A stretch of 42,259 nucleotides of DNA from an uncultured Eubacteriales bacterium (GTDB lineage: Bacteria; Bacillota; Clostridia; Christensenellales; Borkfalkiaceae): NCBI GenBank assembly GCA_958421945.1, contig CATZMZ010000012.1:1-42259 (forward strand), read 5' to 3'. Below, one piece after another: positions 7,241-16,081 of the stretch. The position numbers were made by a program, and so were the translations under genes. The notes under the pieces are model-generated. The model worked only from the letters and a program-made list of their open reading frames with translations, did no database searches and was not told the origin of the DNA. Position 1 is the first letter of the stretch. The number at the start of each line of letters is the position of its first letter.

Positions 7241-10200
7241 ATGAAAAACAGAAAAACCATAATTGTTTCGTTATTGCTGGTTATGATTTTCTCGGCGATA
7301 AGCGCGGTGTATTTCGCTTCGGCGGACGCTAACGTCGGCGACAAACAGGATTACGCGCTCGTGCTTGAAGATTACGAAATAGCGGATTATGAAAAAGACG
7401 TGGTCGTGATTAACCCCAACGGCAACGAAGAACCCGTTACCAAGGGAAAGTTCATGCCTAAAATTTTAGGCGACCACACGATAAAGTATAAAAACGGAAA
7501 GACCACGCTTACGGTTATAAAAAACAAACCGCAGATAAGCTTTACGTTCGACGGCGAGATTAAAACGGAATATAAGGCGGGCGAATTGCTCGAACTCGTT
7601 AAAGCGAGCGTGAACGAAGGCGTGGGCGGCTATACCCGTTACCGGGTAGAGCTGAAAAGAAACAACAAGCTCGTTTTATCCGTCAACGACGGCAAAGACG
7701 TAAGCTTTATGTTTAAGGACAGCGGCGTGTACGTTCTTTCATACGTATACGAGGATATTTATTCGACCAAATGCGATTATAAAAAGGATTTCGTTATCCT
7801 CGTTCTCGATGGGAAAAGAATTGTCGCCAGCGATTTGCCGTCCGAGGTGGAATTCGGCAACATGATTAAAGTGGGAACGGTTTTCGGAATAAGCAACGGC
7901 ACGGTTTATCCCGCAACGGTCAGCGTGGAAACACCCGACGGCACGGAAATCGTCACCGACATAAATTATTACCCGCAAAAAACGGGCAAGTATACGTTCC
8001 GTTACACCGCCACGGTAGACGGCGAAACGCTGTCGGAGGAAAAAACGGTCAACGTTTCCGCTTCTTACGCGGGCTTGTTCGGAAAGAGTAATCTGATAAA
8101 CCAAATCGTGCCGGACGTAACGTTACCCGATTACGCCTATGATAAGGGCAAGTCGATTTATATTGAATCGCAACCTTACAGTTCTAACAGCAGTATTTAT
8201 TTCGGCAAAATAATCGATTTACGCAAGCTCGATAAGGAAACGCCCATCGTAAGCTTTATTCCGTATTCGGACGAAAGCGATTGTATGGGGAATTTCAGAA
8301 TAACGCTCGAAGACGTTCACGATTCGACGAATTATTTTTCCGTTTATTACTGGTACGCCAAAAGCGTTTCCACCCATTCTTACGCGTCCGTGTACCTTAA
8401 AGGCAGAGAGTTGGGCGCGATTTGCAACGAGTCTTATTCGTCGTCTTATAAAAAAATCAGAAAGAATTACGGTTCGGTCAACTGGGAAGGTTATTTTAAC
8501 GCGTGCAGGGACGGCTTAAAGTGCAGAGATTTGAATATTTCTTTCGATTACGAAGAAAACGCGCTGTATTCGAGAAGGCGCGGAACGCTTGAAAAGCTTA
8601 TCGATTTCGACGACGCTGATTTGCTTGGATATGCAAACGTCTGGTCGGGCTTTACCACGGGCGAGGTGTATCTGAAATTCGAATTTACGAGCAGTGCGAA
8701 AACCGAAGCGATTTATGTCGAAAAAATCGCGGGGAAAAACGCGATAGATTATTCGGCGGAGGAGCTTAAAAACGAAACGTGCTTCCTCGTGTTAAGCGAT
8801 TACGCCCCGAACGCCATGCCGAACGGCGCGGTTAACTGCAAATATCCCATACCCGAATATTTGGTAAACGACAAAATCGGCAAAATCGACGTGGACGTTA
8901 AGCTTTACTGCGAAAATCAGGATATTACCGCTTCGATAAAGAATAACGCTTTCGTCCCCGATAAACCGGGCGATTATTCCATCGTGTATTCCGCAACGGA
9001 TAATCTGGGCAAGGAGATTAAGAAAACTTACGAGTTCAGGGTAGAAAGCGAAAAAATTCCGATAACCGTGGAAATAGGCGATTGCTCGGCAAACCTTTTC
9101 GATTACTTTAACGTTCCCGACGTAAAAATTTACGGAGGAAACGGAAAGGTAGAATATCGCACGGCGTTGTTATACGACGGCAAGGCGTTGCCTGCGTCGG
9201 ACAGTTATCGCATAGACAAGGTGGGCGTATACGAGTTAGAGGTGGTTGCGACCGATTATTTGGGCAACACCGTAACGGAGAAAAAGGCGCTTTCCATAAA
9301 CAAAGAGGGGCTTTCGGCGATTAAGCTTTCGTCTCCGCTTGACGTGGTAAGAGCGGGCAAGGCGTTGATTCTTCCCGAATTCGAAGCGATCGATTACGAA
9401 ACGGGAAATACCTTGTCCAAAACCATAGAGGTTGTTTCGAACGGCACTGTTATAAAGACTATAAAAGAGGGCGAAAGCAATCAATACACAGTCCCCACGA
9501 ACGCCGCAAGACTGACGTTTAACTTTATCGGCGGCAAAGGCACGGCAAAAGAAGTTGTTTATGCGGTCGAAAGAAAGGTTTTACCGCAGGAAATTTCCAA
9601 AACCGCGGACTTGTTCGATTACGACGCGAATACGGTAACCACCGAATTGTTGTACGAGGGGCAGATATTCTCTTTCTCTAACGGCAAAACGATAGCGTAC
9701 CCGTCCGTGTTACCCGTATCGGGGTTAGAGTTTTCAATCGGCGTGCCGGAAACGGCGACAATGCCAAAGAGTTTAACGCTCCGCCTTACCGACGCGTTGG
9801 ACGCCACAATCAGCGCGGACTTCGTTTTGACGGGGGTAGAAACGTCGCCTATAATCGAGGTAAACGGGGACGGTAGAAAGTACGTCACGCCCGTTACGAC
9901 GGAAAAGTTCAGCTCGGACTGCGGCGGCAACGATAAAGTTTTAACGAATAAATACGCAAAAACGAATTACTTTAATCTCGAATGTTATTACGATTCGTCG
10001 CTTAACAGATTATGCACGCCGTCGGGCGAAATGATTGCTAACCTAATCCGCTTAAAGAACGGAATAACCTTTACGGGCTTTCCGAGCGGTCTCGTTTACG
10101 TTTCGGTTATCGTCGAGGGGCAAAACCAAACCTCCAAGGTTATGATAAGAAAGCTCGGCAATCAGTCGTTCAGCAACTTAATCGAGGGAATAATGGATGG

Positions 10201-10768
10201 CGACCCCGACACGGCAGGACCTAATTTCTGGTTCGAAGAAACGATGATTGACCGCAACATGGACGTAAATTCCAAATTCAACACGTCAATCGCGAAAGCT
10301 TACGACGTTATAACGGGGCAAAGCAAGGTAACGGTTAAGGTCGTTTCCCCGTCGGGTAGGACGGTTGCAAGCGGCGACGCGGGCTCGAGAAAGGAAATAA
10401 CCTTAAACGAGTACGGCAAATACGAAATTTTATACACTGCGGAGGATAAAAATTACAACAAATCCAGCGTTAATTTCGCGGTGATAGTTACGGATACAGA
10501 AAAGCCCGTCCTTACGGTGAGCGGCGAGCTTGCGGGCGAGTATAAGCTTGGCGACGAGATAAAAATTCCCACCGCAAGCGCGACGGATAATCAGGACTTA
10601 AACGTAAATATTTCGTGTTATATTAAAAATCCGTACGGCGTATTGCAACGCGTGAAAATGTCCGAAAGAGTTAAGCTTACCGAAATGGGAACTTATATAG
10701 TTACCGTCGTGGCGACCGATTCTTACAGCAATTCTGCAAGAAAAACATTCAAATTTACCGTTAAATAA
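7241..10768 (+). CDS. Giant secreted protein with multiple Ig-like domains
   Basis: An 1175-aa exported protein. The signal peptide has a basic start, a hydrophobic core and a likely cut after FASADA. It is almost wholly beta-rich. At least four segments end in the pattern GxYxVxYxAxDxxGN, typical of bacterial Ig-like (Big/DUF5011-type) domains: near residues 570-610, 660-700, 1050-1085 and 1140-1175. A central stretch (~290-500) may be a jelly-roll binding domain. No LPXTG, SLH or lipobox was seen, so it is either free or held by partner proteins. Its position between two lipoproteins of the import operon suggests a scaffold or glycan-binding role (inference). Confidence 0.7.
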   Translation: MKNRKTIIVSLLLVMIFSAISAVYFASADANVGDKQDYALVLEDYEIADYEKDVVVINPNGNEEPVTKGKFMPKILGDHTIKYKNGKTTLTVIKNKPQISFTFDGEIKTEYKAGELLELVKASVNEGVGGYTRYRVELKRNNKLVLSVNDGKDVSFMFKDSGVYVLSYVYEDIYSTKCDYKKDFVILVLDGKRIVASDLPSEVEFGNMIKVGTVFGISNGTVYPATVSVETPDGTEIVTDINYYPQKTGKYTFRYTATVDGETLSEEKTVNVSASYAGLFGKSNLINQIVPDVTLPDYAYDKGKSIYIESQPYSSNSSIYFGKIIDLRKLDKETPIVSFIPYSDESDCMGNFRITLEDVHDSTNYFSVYYWYAKSVSTHSYASVYLKGRELGAICNESYSSSYKKIRKNYGSVNWEGYFNACRDGLKCRDLNISFDYEENALYSRRRGTLEKLIDFDDADLLGYANVWSGFTTGEVYLKFEFTSSAKTEAIYVEKIAGKNAIDYSAEELKNETCFLVLSDYAPNAMPNGAVNCKYPIPEYLVNDKIGKIDVDVKLYCENQDITASIKNNAFVPDKPGDYSIVYSATDNLGKEIKKTYEFRVESEKIPITVEIGDCSANLFDYFNVPDVKIYGGNGKVEYRTALLYDGKALPASDSYRIDKVGVYELEVVATDYLGNTVTEKKALSINKEGLSAIKLSSPLDVVRAGKALILPEFEAIDYETGNTLSKTIEVVSNGTVIKTIKEGESNQYTVPTNAARLTFNFIGGKGTAKEVVYAVERKVLPQEISKTADLFDYDANTVTTELLYEGQIFSFSNGKTIAYPSVLPVSGLEFSIGVPETATMPKSLTLRLTDALDATISADFVLTGVETSPIIEVNGDGRKYVTPVTTEKFSSDCGGNDKVLTNKYAKTNYFNLECYYDSSLNRLCTPSGEMIANLIRLKNGITFTGFPSGLVYVSVIVEGQNQTSKVMIRKLGNQSFSNLIEGIMDGDPDTAGPNFWFEETMIDRNMDVNSKFNTSIAKAYDVITGQSKVTVKVVSPSGRTVASGDAGSRKEITLNEYGKYEILYTAEDKNYNKSSVNFAVIVTDTEKPVLTVSGELAGEYKLGDEIKIPTASATDNQDLNVNISCYIKNPYGVLQRVKMSERVKLTEMGTYIVTVVATDSYSNSARKTFKFTVK

Positions 10769-10777
10769 GGAGAGAAA

Positions 10778-12751
10778 ATGAAGAAATTAGTATTGTTTTT
10801 ATTAGTTATTTGTTTAACTCTTGGAGCGCTCGGCGCGTGCAAAAAAGACGCTAATATCAAGCCGCCGTCGGACGGAATAATCACGATAGACAAAACGAAT
10901 AAAATCTCCGATTTGGTTGCCGACGGCAAAACCGATTACGTGATTGCCACGAACAACGTTTGTGCCGAAGCGGAATATTTCGCCGCGACCGAGTTCAGCG
11001 GTTTCGTTAAGGAAATAACGGGCGTAACCATTCCCGTCGTGTCGGAAATCATGCTCGATTACGACGACGAAGTGAAAATTATATCCGTCGGCGAAACGGA
11101 TATGTTGAAAAAAGCACTCGGCGAGATTGATAAAGCAGAGTTAAAAGAGGACGGATTTATAGTTAAAACCGCGGGGAAAAGCTTGTTTATCGTGGGCGCG
11201 AACGCCAGAGGGACGTTATACGGGGTATACGATTATCTCGAAAAAGCGTTCGGCGTAAAGTTTTTGTCTGAAGATTGCACCTACGTCCCGAAGCAGGAAA
11301 AGCTTACCGTTTATAAAACTGACATTAAAGAGATACCCGCGTTTAACATCAGGATTCTGCTTACGGGGATGTTATACGAAGACCCGCTGTTTTTGGCGAG
11401 AATGAGAATGGGCAGCGAAATGACCACGGCTTCCGAAAAATACGGCGGCAAGGTTAAATGGAACACTACCGCGCCGCACACTACCCTTTATTACGTGCCT
11501 ACCTCGCAGTATTACACGGCGGCAAACAGGGACGAAAACGCGCACATGTATTATACCGACGATAACGGCACGCCGCTGGATATCTGTATGAGCGACGGAA
11601 TCGCGGAGGACGAAAACGGCAATCCCGTTATAGACGAAAGCATGCCGGTAAGCGCGATAAAGGTTGCGATAGAAAACCTTAAACAAAGGGTTCTGGACGC
11701 CGACGCGGAATGTACCAACTTTATATTCTCGCAAATGGACACGACGAGATATTGCACGTGCAGCAAATGCAACAAGAACGCGGAAAAATATAAGCGTTCC
11801 GGCACGATGGTAAGATTTACCAACGTTTTAGCGCGTGAAGTTAATAAGTGGGCGGCGAAAGAGCAGGGCGGACGGAAAGTTAACCTCGTCGCGTTTGCTT
11901 ACAATTACACGACCGACGCGCCCGTCGATAAAGAGGGCAATGCGTTGCACCCGTCCTGCGTGCCGAACGAAAACGTTTTTATAAGAATAGCTCCGATCGG
12001 TGCAAACTTCTATTATTCGTTTGAAAGCGGCAAAAATCAGGCGTTAGGCGGAACTATTAAGTCGTGGGGCAAGATAACTAAAAACCTTATGATATGGTCG
12101 TACGAAACGAATTATGCGGGATTTTTAACTTATTACCCGACGATGCAGAACTGTAAAGAAAACCTGCGGTTATACAGGGATTTGGGCGCGGAATACGTGC
12201 TTATGCAAAGCGACCATAAAAACTTTAACGACTGGCAGGACAGAATAGATTGTTACGTAACGAGCAAAATGTTATGGAATCCCGACCGGGACGTTACGGA
12301 ATTGCAGGAGGAATTCGTAAGCTTGTATTACGGACCTGCGGCGGACGAGGTGAGAGAGGTTATAGGACTGCTCGAAGAAAAAACGTTGGAGATTTCTGAA
12401 GAGCCGGGAATATATTTTAACGTTTACAACAGAAACCTTACCAAAACCGATTATTACCCGCTGGAATTCGTAAACAATATGCTCGACACGTTAGACGGCG
12501 GAATTGCAAAAATACGCGAATCGAATCTGTCCGAAAAAGATAAAGCCGATTACGAAAGGCGTGTTAAAGCCGTAAAACTTACGCCGCTTTTCGTGGCTGT
12601 GCAGAACGCGAGCGCGTACTACTCTACCGATTCTCAAAAAAGGCTGGATTTGGTAAAAGAATTCGTTGAAACGTGCGAGGAAGTGAACTTTACCATGCTG
12701 AACGAGGGCGACAGAGTCGCCGATTTAAGAAGCAAATACGGTATCGCGTAA
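10778..12751 (+). CDS. DUF4838-family lipoprotein, glycosidase-like
   Basis: A 657-aa lipoprotein (lipobox LGALGAC, Cys21). After the signal comes a domain with ARGTLYGVYDYLEKAFGVKF near residues 145-165. This resembles the N-terminal alpha/beta domain that precedes the catalytic barrel in GH20, GH67 and GH84 enzymes. The following ~400 residues match DUF4838, with YCTCSKC (C326, C328, C331), preceded by QMDT. A glycosidase role is likely but unproven. A cytoplasmic paralogue lies at 14156. The start follows AAGGAG with good spacing and is 9 nt after the previous stop. Confidence 0.75.
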   Translation: MKKLVLFLLVICLTLGALGACKKDANIKPPSDGIITIDKTNKISDLVADGKTDYVIATNNVCAEAEYFAATEFSGFVKEITGVTIPVVSEIMLDYDDEVKIISVGETDMLKKALGEIDKAELKEDGFIVKTAGKSLFIVGANARGTLYGVYDYLEKAFGVKFLSEDCTYVPKQEKLTVYKTDIKEIPAFNIRILLTGMLYEDPLFLARMRMGSEMTTASEKYGGKVKWNTTAPHTTLYYVPTSQYYTAANRDENAHMYYTDDNGTPLDICMSDGIAEDENGNPVIDESMPVSAIKVAIENLKQRVLDADAECTNFIFSQMDTTRYCTCSKCNKNAEKYKRSGTMVRFTNVLAREVNKWAAKEQGGRKVNLVAFAYNYTTDAPVDKEGNALHPSCVPNENVFIRIAPIGANFYYSFESGKNQALGGTIKSWGKITKNLMIWSYETNYAGFLTYYPTMQNCKENLRLYRDLGAEYVLMQSDHKNFNDWQDRIDCYVTSKMLWNPDRDVTELQEEFVSLYYGPAADEVREVIGLLEEKTLEISEEPGIYFNVYNRNLTKTDYYPLEFVNNMLDTLDGGIAKIRESNLSEKDKADYERRVKAVKLTPLFVAVQNASAYYSTDSQKRLDLVKEFVETCEEVNFTMLNEGDRVADLRSKYGIA

Positions 12752-12798
12752 AGAGAAGAAAAACAGTCTGAAAAGACTTAAAAAATAGGAGGAAAACA

Positions 12799-14025
12799 AT
12801 GAAGAAACTAACAAAACTCTTGTTGTTTGTGCTGTTGCTGTGCATCACCGCCGCGTGCTTTGCGTGCAACAAAAAAAGCGACACGGTAAAGGCGTTTTTT
12901 TACAGCAACAACGAGCTTATCGCGGAGATAGAGGTTAAATCGGGCAGCGTGCCTGACGTAAGCTCTATCAAAACGCCCGAGAAAGCGGAAACGGAAACTC
13001 ATACTTATAAGTTTGTCGGTTGGATGCCGGAATTAGGCGAGATTACCGAAGACACCGTTTACGCAGCCGTTTTTAAGGAGGAGGAAAAGACGACTCCCGA
13101 TGACGGCATGGTGACCGCTACCTTTTATAACGGCAACGAGCTTGTCGCTACGATAAAAGTCAAAAGCGGCGAAGTTCCCGATATAAGCTCTATCAGAACG
13201 CCCGAAAAGGCGGAAACGGAAACGCGCACGTACGTGTTCTCCGGCTGGTCGCCGGAGGTCGGCGCGATTACCCAAAACACCATTTATATCGCGCAGTTCG
13301 ACGAGGTGTTTAAGCAGTGCGCCGTTACGTTCTATTCGCTCGGCTCGGTTTTCAGCGAGGTTATGGTTGATTACGACGAAACGGTAGCCGCCCCCGCGAC
13401 AGAACCGCAATATTCTGACAACACGAAAAAGTTTGTCGGCTGGTCGTTGGACAACGAAACCGCGGTTGATTTAACCACCTACAAAATCAAAGAGGAAACC
13501 AAATTTTACGCGCTGTTCGAGCTGTTAGAGTTCTCTGAACTGTTTAAAATCGATTTCAACCTCGTAGATATCGATACCGACCTGACGTTGCTTTACGGCG
13601 AAATCGAACAGGGTGCAGGACTGTTTACCCGTACCACGGATGGCGAGCAAAACGTGTTATTTCTGATAAGACAGTCGTGGGATTATTCTTACAGGGTAAA
13701 ATTCAACAACGACTTTATAAAAGCCGCGCAGGAAGCAGGCAAAATATACGTTAAGGTAACTTACGCGCACCTTGCCCACGCTAACGGCACTGTGTCGGAG
13801 TTTAAGCCTTATTTCACGGCGGACGGAGGGAATAAAACGCAAGGCTGCACCGTTACCGGATTTGCCGCGTCCACGGGTACGGCAACCAAGGAATATTCGA
13901 CGAGCTGGTTCGTTCTCGATAAAGAGATAACGGACGAAAACTGTTATTACGGTTTTGGAAGCTTAAACTTGGAACACAGATTCTATATCAGTGAAATATC
14001 TTTCCACGCGGAACAACCCGCATAA
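12799..14025 (+). CDS. Lipoprotein with InlB B-type repeats and shared C-terminal module
   Basis: A 408-aa surface lipoprotein, Cys20 or Cys23 being the lipidation site. Three Listeria-Bacteroides (InlB B/Flg_new) repeats follow, starting near residues 30, 105 and 174. Each has the FYxxNEL opening and the FxGWxP core with a final YxAxF strand. Repeats 1 and 2 are nearly identical, as if recently duplicated. Residues ~245-408 match the C-terminal module of the 6173 lipoprotein: RQSWDYSYRVKFNNDF aligns with RTSWDAASFVFNNEF. The repeats are small ubiquitin-like spacers, so the protein probably holds the module away from the membrane. It closes the surface-protein part of the operon. Confidence 0.8.
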   Translation: MKKLTKLLLFVLLLCITAACFACNKKSDTVKAFFYSNNELIAEIEVKSGSVPDVSSIKTPEKAETETHTYKFVGWMPELGEITEDTVYAAVFKEEEKTTPDDGMVTATFYNGNELVATIKVKSGEVPDISSIRTPEKAETETRTYVFSGWSPEVGAITQNTIYIAQFDEVFKQCAVTFYSLGSVFSEVMVDYDETVAAPATEPQYSDNTKKFVGWSLDNETAVDLTTYKIKEETKFYALFELLEFSELFKIDFNLVDIDTDLTLLYGEIEQGAGLFTRTTDGEQNVLFLIRQSWDYSYRVKFNNDFIKAAQEAGKIYVKVTYAHLAHANGTVSEFKPYFTADGGNKTQGCTVTGFAASTGTATKEYSTSWFVLDKEITDENCYYGFGSLNLEHRFYISEISFHAEQPA

Positions 14026-14041
14026 CCGCAATTAAACGTTC

Positions 14042-14081
14042 TTTTCCCACCCCGCGCCCGAACGGGCGCGGGGTGGGAAAA
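14042..14081. terminator. Very stable GC-rich hairpin between surface and cytoplasmic gene sets
   Basis: A perfect 18-bp stem (14042-14059 with 14064-14081) has a GAAC loop, 17 nt after the stop at 14025. The outer pairs are TTTT on the left and AAAA on the right, the reverse of a plus-strand intrinsic terminator, and no T tract follows. It could attenuate read-through or protect the 3' end of the upstream mRNA. It divides the genes for exported proteins from those for cytoplasmic enzymes. Confidence 0.55.
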
Positions 14082-14155
14082 ACATAAAAAAACTAATTAT
14101 CGAAAAAAAACTGACACAACAGAGAAAGTATTAACGCCTGAATTCGGAGACTTCG

Positions 14156-16081
14156 ATGTATAGCAAAAACAAGGTTGATTTAAAAAATTATCGCGTAATC
14201 GTCAACGAACAAAACGAAACGGATTATTTTGCCGCAAAAGAATTGACGAAATACGTCTTTTTGGCGACGGGGGCGGATTTGCCCGTAAACGCCGAAAACG
14301 CGGAATATAAAAACAAAATAATTATCGGCGGAGATTATTCGGACGTTCGCGGAACGGACGGCTTTTCCGTCACCGTAGACGATACCGTTACCATTAAAGG
14401 CGACTGCGCAAGAGGTACTCTTTACGGCGTTTACGATTTTTTGGAAAAATTTTTGGGCGTCAGATTTTTAACAAGTTATTACACGTATATTCCCAAAAAA
14501 GCGGGCACAGTCATACGCAAAACGAGTTATTCCTCTCAGCCCGATTTTAAATGGAGAACGTACCTTTTCGCAGGAATGGAGGGGGAGTTCTCCGCGAAGG
14601 TAAGAATGTATAACGAGGTTTTCTCCACACCGTCCTATTGCGGCGGCAGTATCAAGTGGAATTGCAGTTATGCGCAAAACCATAATATGCTTTTTTACGT
14701 TTCGCCGTCCGTTTATTACACGGACGAAAACAAAGAAGAAAACAAGCACCTTTTCTGTTTCGACGAAAAGGGCGTTCCCGTTGATATTTGTTATACCGAC
14801 GGTTTAACCGATGACGGAACTTACGACAAATCGGTAAAAACAAGCGCGTTCGGCATTACGCTGGAAAAAATGAAAAACTTGCTTTTATCCGACAAAGATT
14901 CCGTTTTCTTTCCCATAGAACAAATGGACACGCTTATATATTGCAACTGCGAAAGGTGCAGAAAAGCGGAAAAAAAGTACGGGCGCGGCGGTATGAATAT
15001 CAGATTTGCCAACGCGTTATCGAGAGAACTTAAACAATGGTTAAAGCAGCAGGGAATAGAGCGGGAGTTTTATCTCGTTATCTTCGCTTACAACTATTCC
15101 TCTATGCCGCCCGTAAAGTGGGAAAACGGGCAGTACGTTCCGATTGACGAGACGGTTAAGGCGGAGGACAACGTGGTCGTCAGAATCGCCACGATTAAAG
15201 AAAACTGCTATTATCCGTTGCAATCGGATATGCATTTCGTTCCCATCTCAAAACAGATAGCCGGCTGGAAGGCTGTTTGCAACAACATTATGACCTGGAC
15301 GTACCATAAAAACTTTAAGTGCTTTTTGTGGTATTTCCCCACGATACAGCACTGGAAACAGGATTGTAAGTTCCTTAAAGACAACGCGGTTTTCTATAAC
15401 TTTATGCAGTCTAACCATCTCGAAAAAACCGACTGGATTTCCGAAATAGAACTGTACGTTGCGGGTAAAACGTTATGGAATATCGAAACCGATCCTTACG
15501 CCGTCAGGAAAGAGTTTATAAGGCTGTTTTACGGCGTCGCTGCGCCGTTCGTGAATAAAATTATCCGCATATTCGACGGCAACTATAAAAAAATCGCGAA
15601 AAAATCGGAAAAGTTAAGACGGCAAACCTTCTTAAAGGTGAACGGAATTCCGTTAAAAGAGGCGTTTGAAATTCACGATATGAACGCGTTGGAAAATATG
15701 CTTTTAGAAGAATCGAAAGAGGAATGGACGCATAACGTTTATTTCTCGCTTTATCATAAAGAAATAATGTGGGCAAAATCCCAACCGAAAGAATTGCTCG
15801 AAAAACAGTTGGCTTTGGTCTTTGCCGCAAAAAATAAGGTTAAGGCAAAAAAATATCAAAAAGACGACGAAAACAGAATTATTCTCGGCTTGGAAAAAAT
15901 AGAACTGGCCGTAAGGTTTATGATTCTTTATAATTATAACGAATATTACGGCGAAAAAGGCAAGGCAGAATTCGCAAAACGGTTCGTCGAGCTTTGCGAT
16001 AAATTCAATTACGAATATATAGGGGAGCTTCGCGTTAGCTCGTTCTCCGATTTTATCGATAAGGGGTGCGATTTATGTTAA
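14156..16081 (+). CDS. Cytoplasmic DUF4838-family protein, glycosidase-like
   Basis: A 641-aa protein homologous along its length to the lipoprotein at 10778 but with no signal peptide. Matching landmarks are ARGTLYGVYDFLEKFLGVRF, the QMDT motif and a cysteine cluster YCNCERC (C263, C265, C268). Later blocks also match (TLWNIETDP against MLWNPDRDV). The same enzyme type therefore seems to act outside and inside the cell. DUF4838 proteins are of unknown reaction, with an N-terminal domain like that of GH20/67/84 enzymes. The start is preceded by CGGAG at good spacing. Its stop overlaps the start of the next gene, implying coupled translation. Confidence 0.75.
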   Translation: MYSKNKVDLKNYRVIVNEQNETDYFAAKELTKYVFLATGADLPVNAENAEYKNKIIIGGDYSDVRGTDGFSVTVDDTVTIKGDCARGTLYGVYDFLEKFLGVRFLTSYYTYIPKKAGTVIRKTSYSSQPDFKWRTYLFAGMEGEFSAKVRMYNEVFSTPSYCGGSIKWNCSYAQNHNMLFYVSPSVYYTDENKEENKHLFCFDEKGVPVDICYTDGLTDDGTYDKSVKTSAFGITLEKMKNLLLSDKDSVFFPIEQMDTLIYCNCERCRKAEKKYGRGGMNIRFANALSRELKQWLKQQGIEREFYLVIFAYNYSSMPPVKWENGQYVPIDETVKAEDNVVVRIATIKENCYYPLQSDMHFVPISKQIAGWKAVCNNIMTWTYHKNFKCFLWYFPTIQHWKQDCKFLKDNAVFYNFMQSNHLEKTDWISEIELYVAGKTLWNIETDPYAVRKEFIRLFYGVAAPFVNKIIRIFDGNYKKIAKKSEKLRRQTFLKVNGIPLKEAFEIHDMNALENMLLEESKEEWTHNVYFSLYHKEIMWAKSQPKELLEKQLALVFAAKNKVKAKKYQKDDENRIILGLEKIELAVRFMILYNYNEYYGEKGKAEFAKRFVELCDKFNYEYIGELRVSSFSDFIDKGCDLC

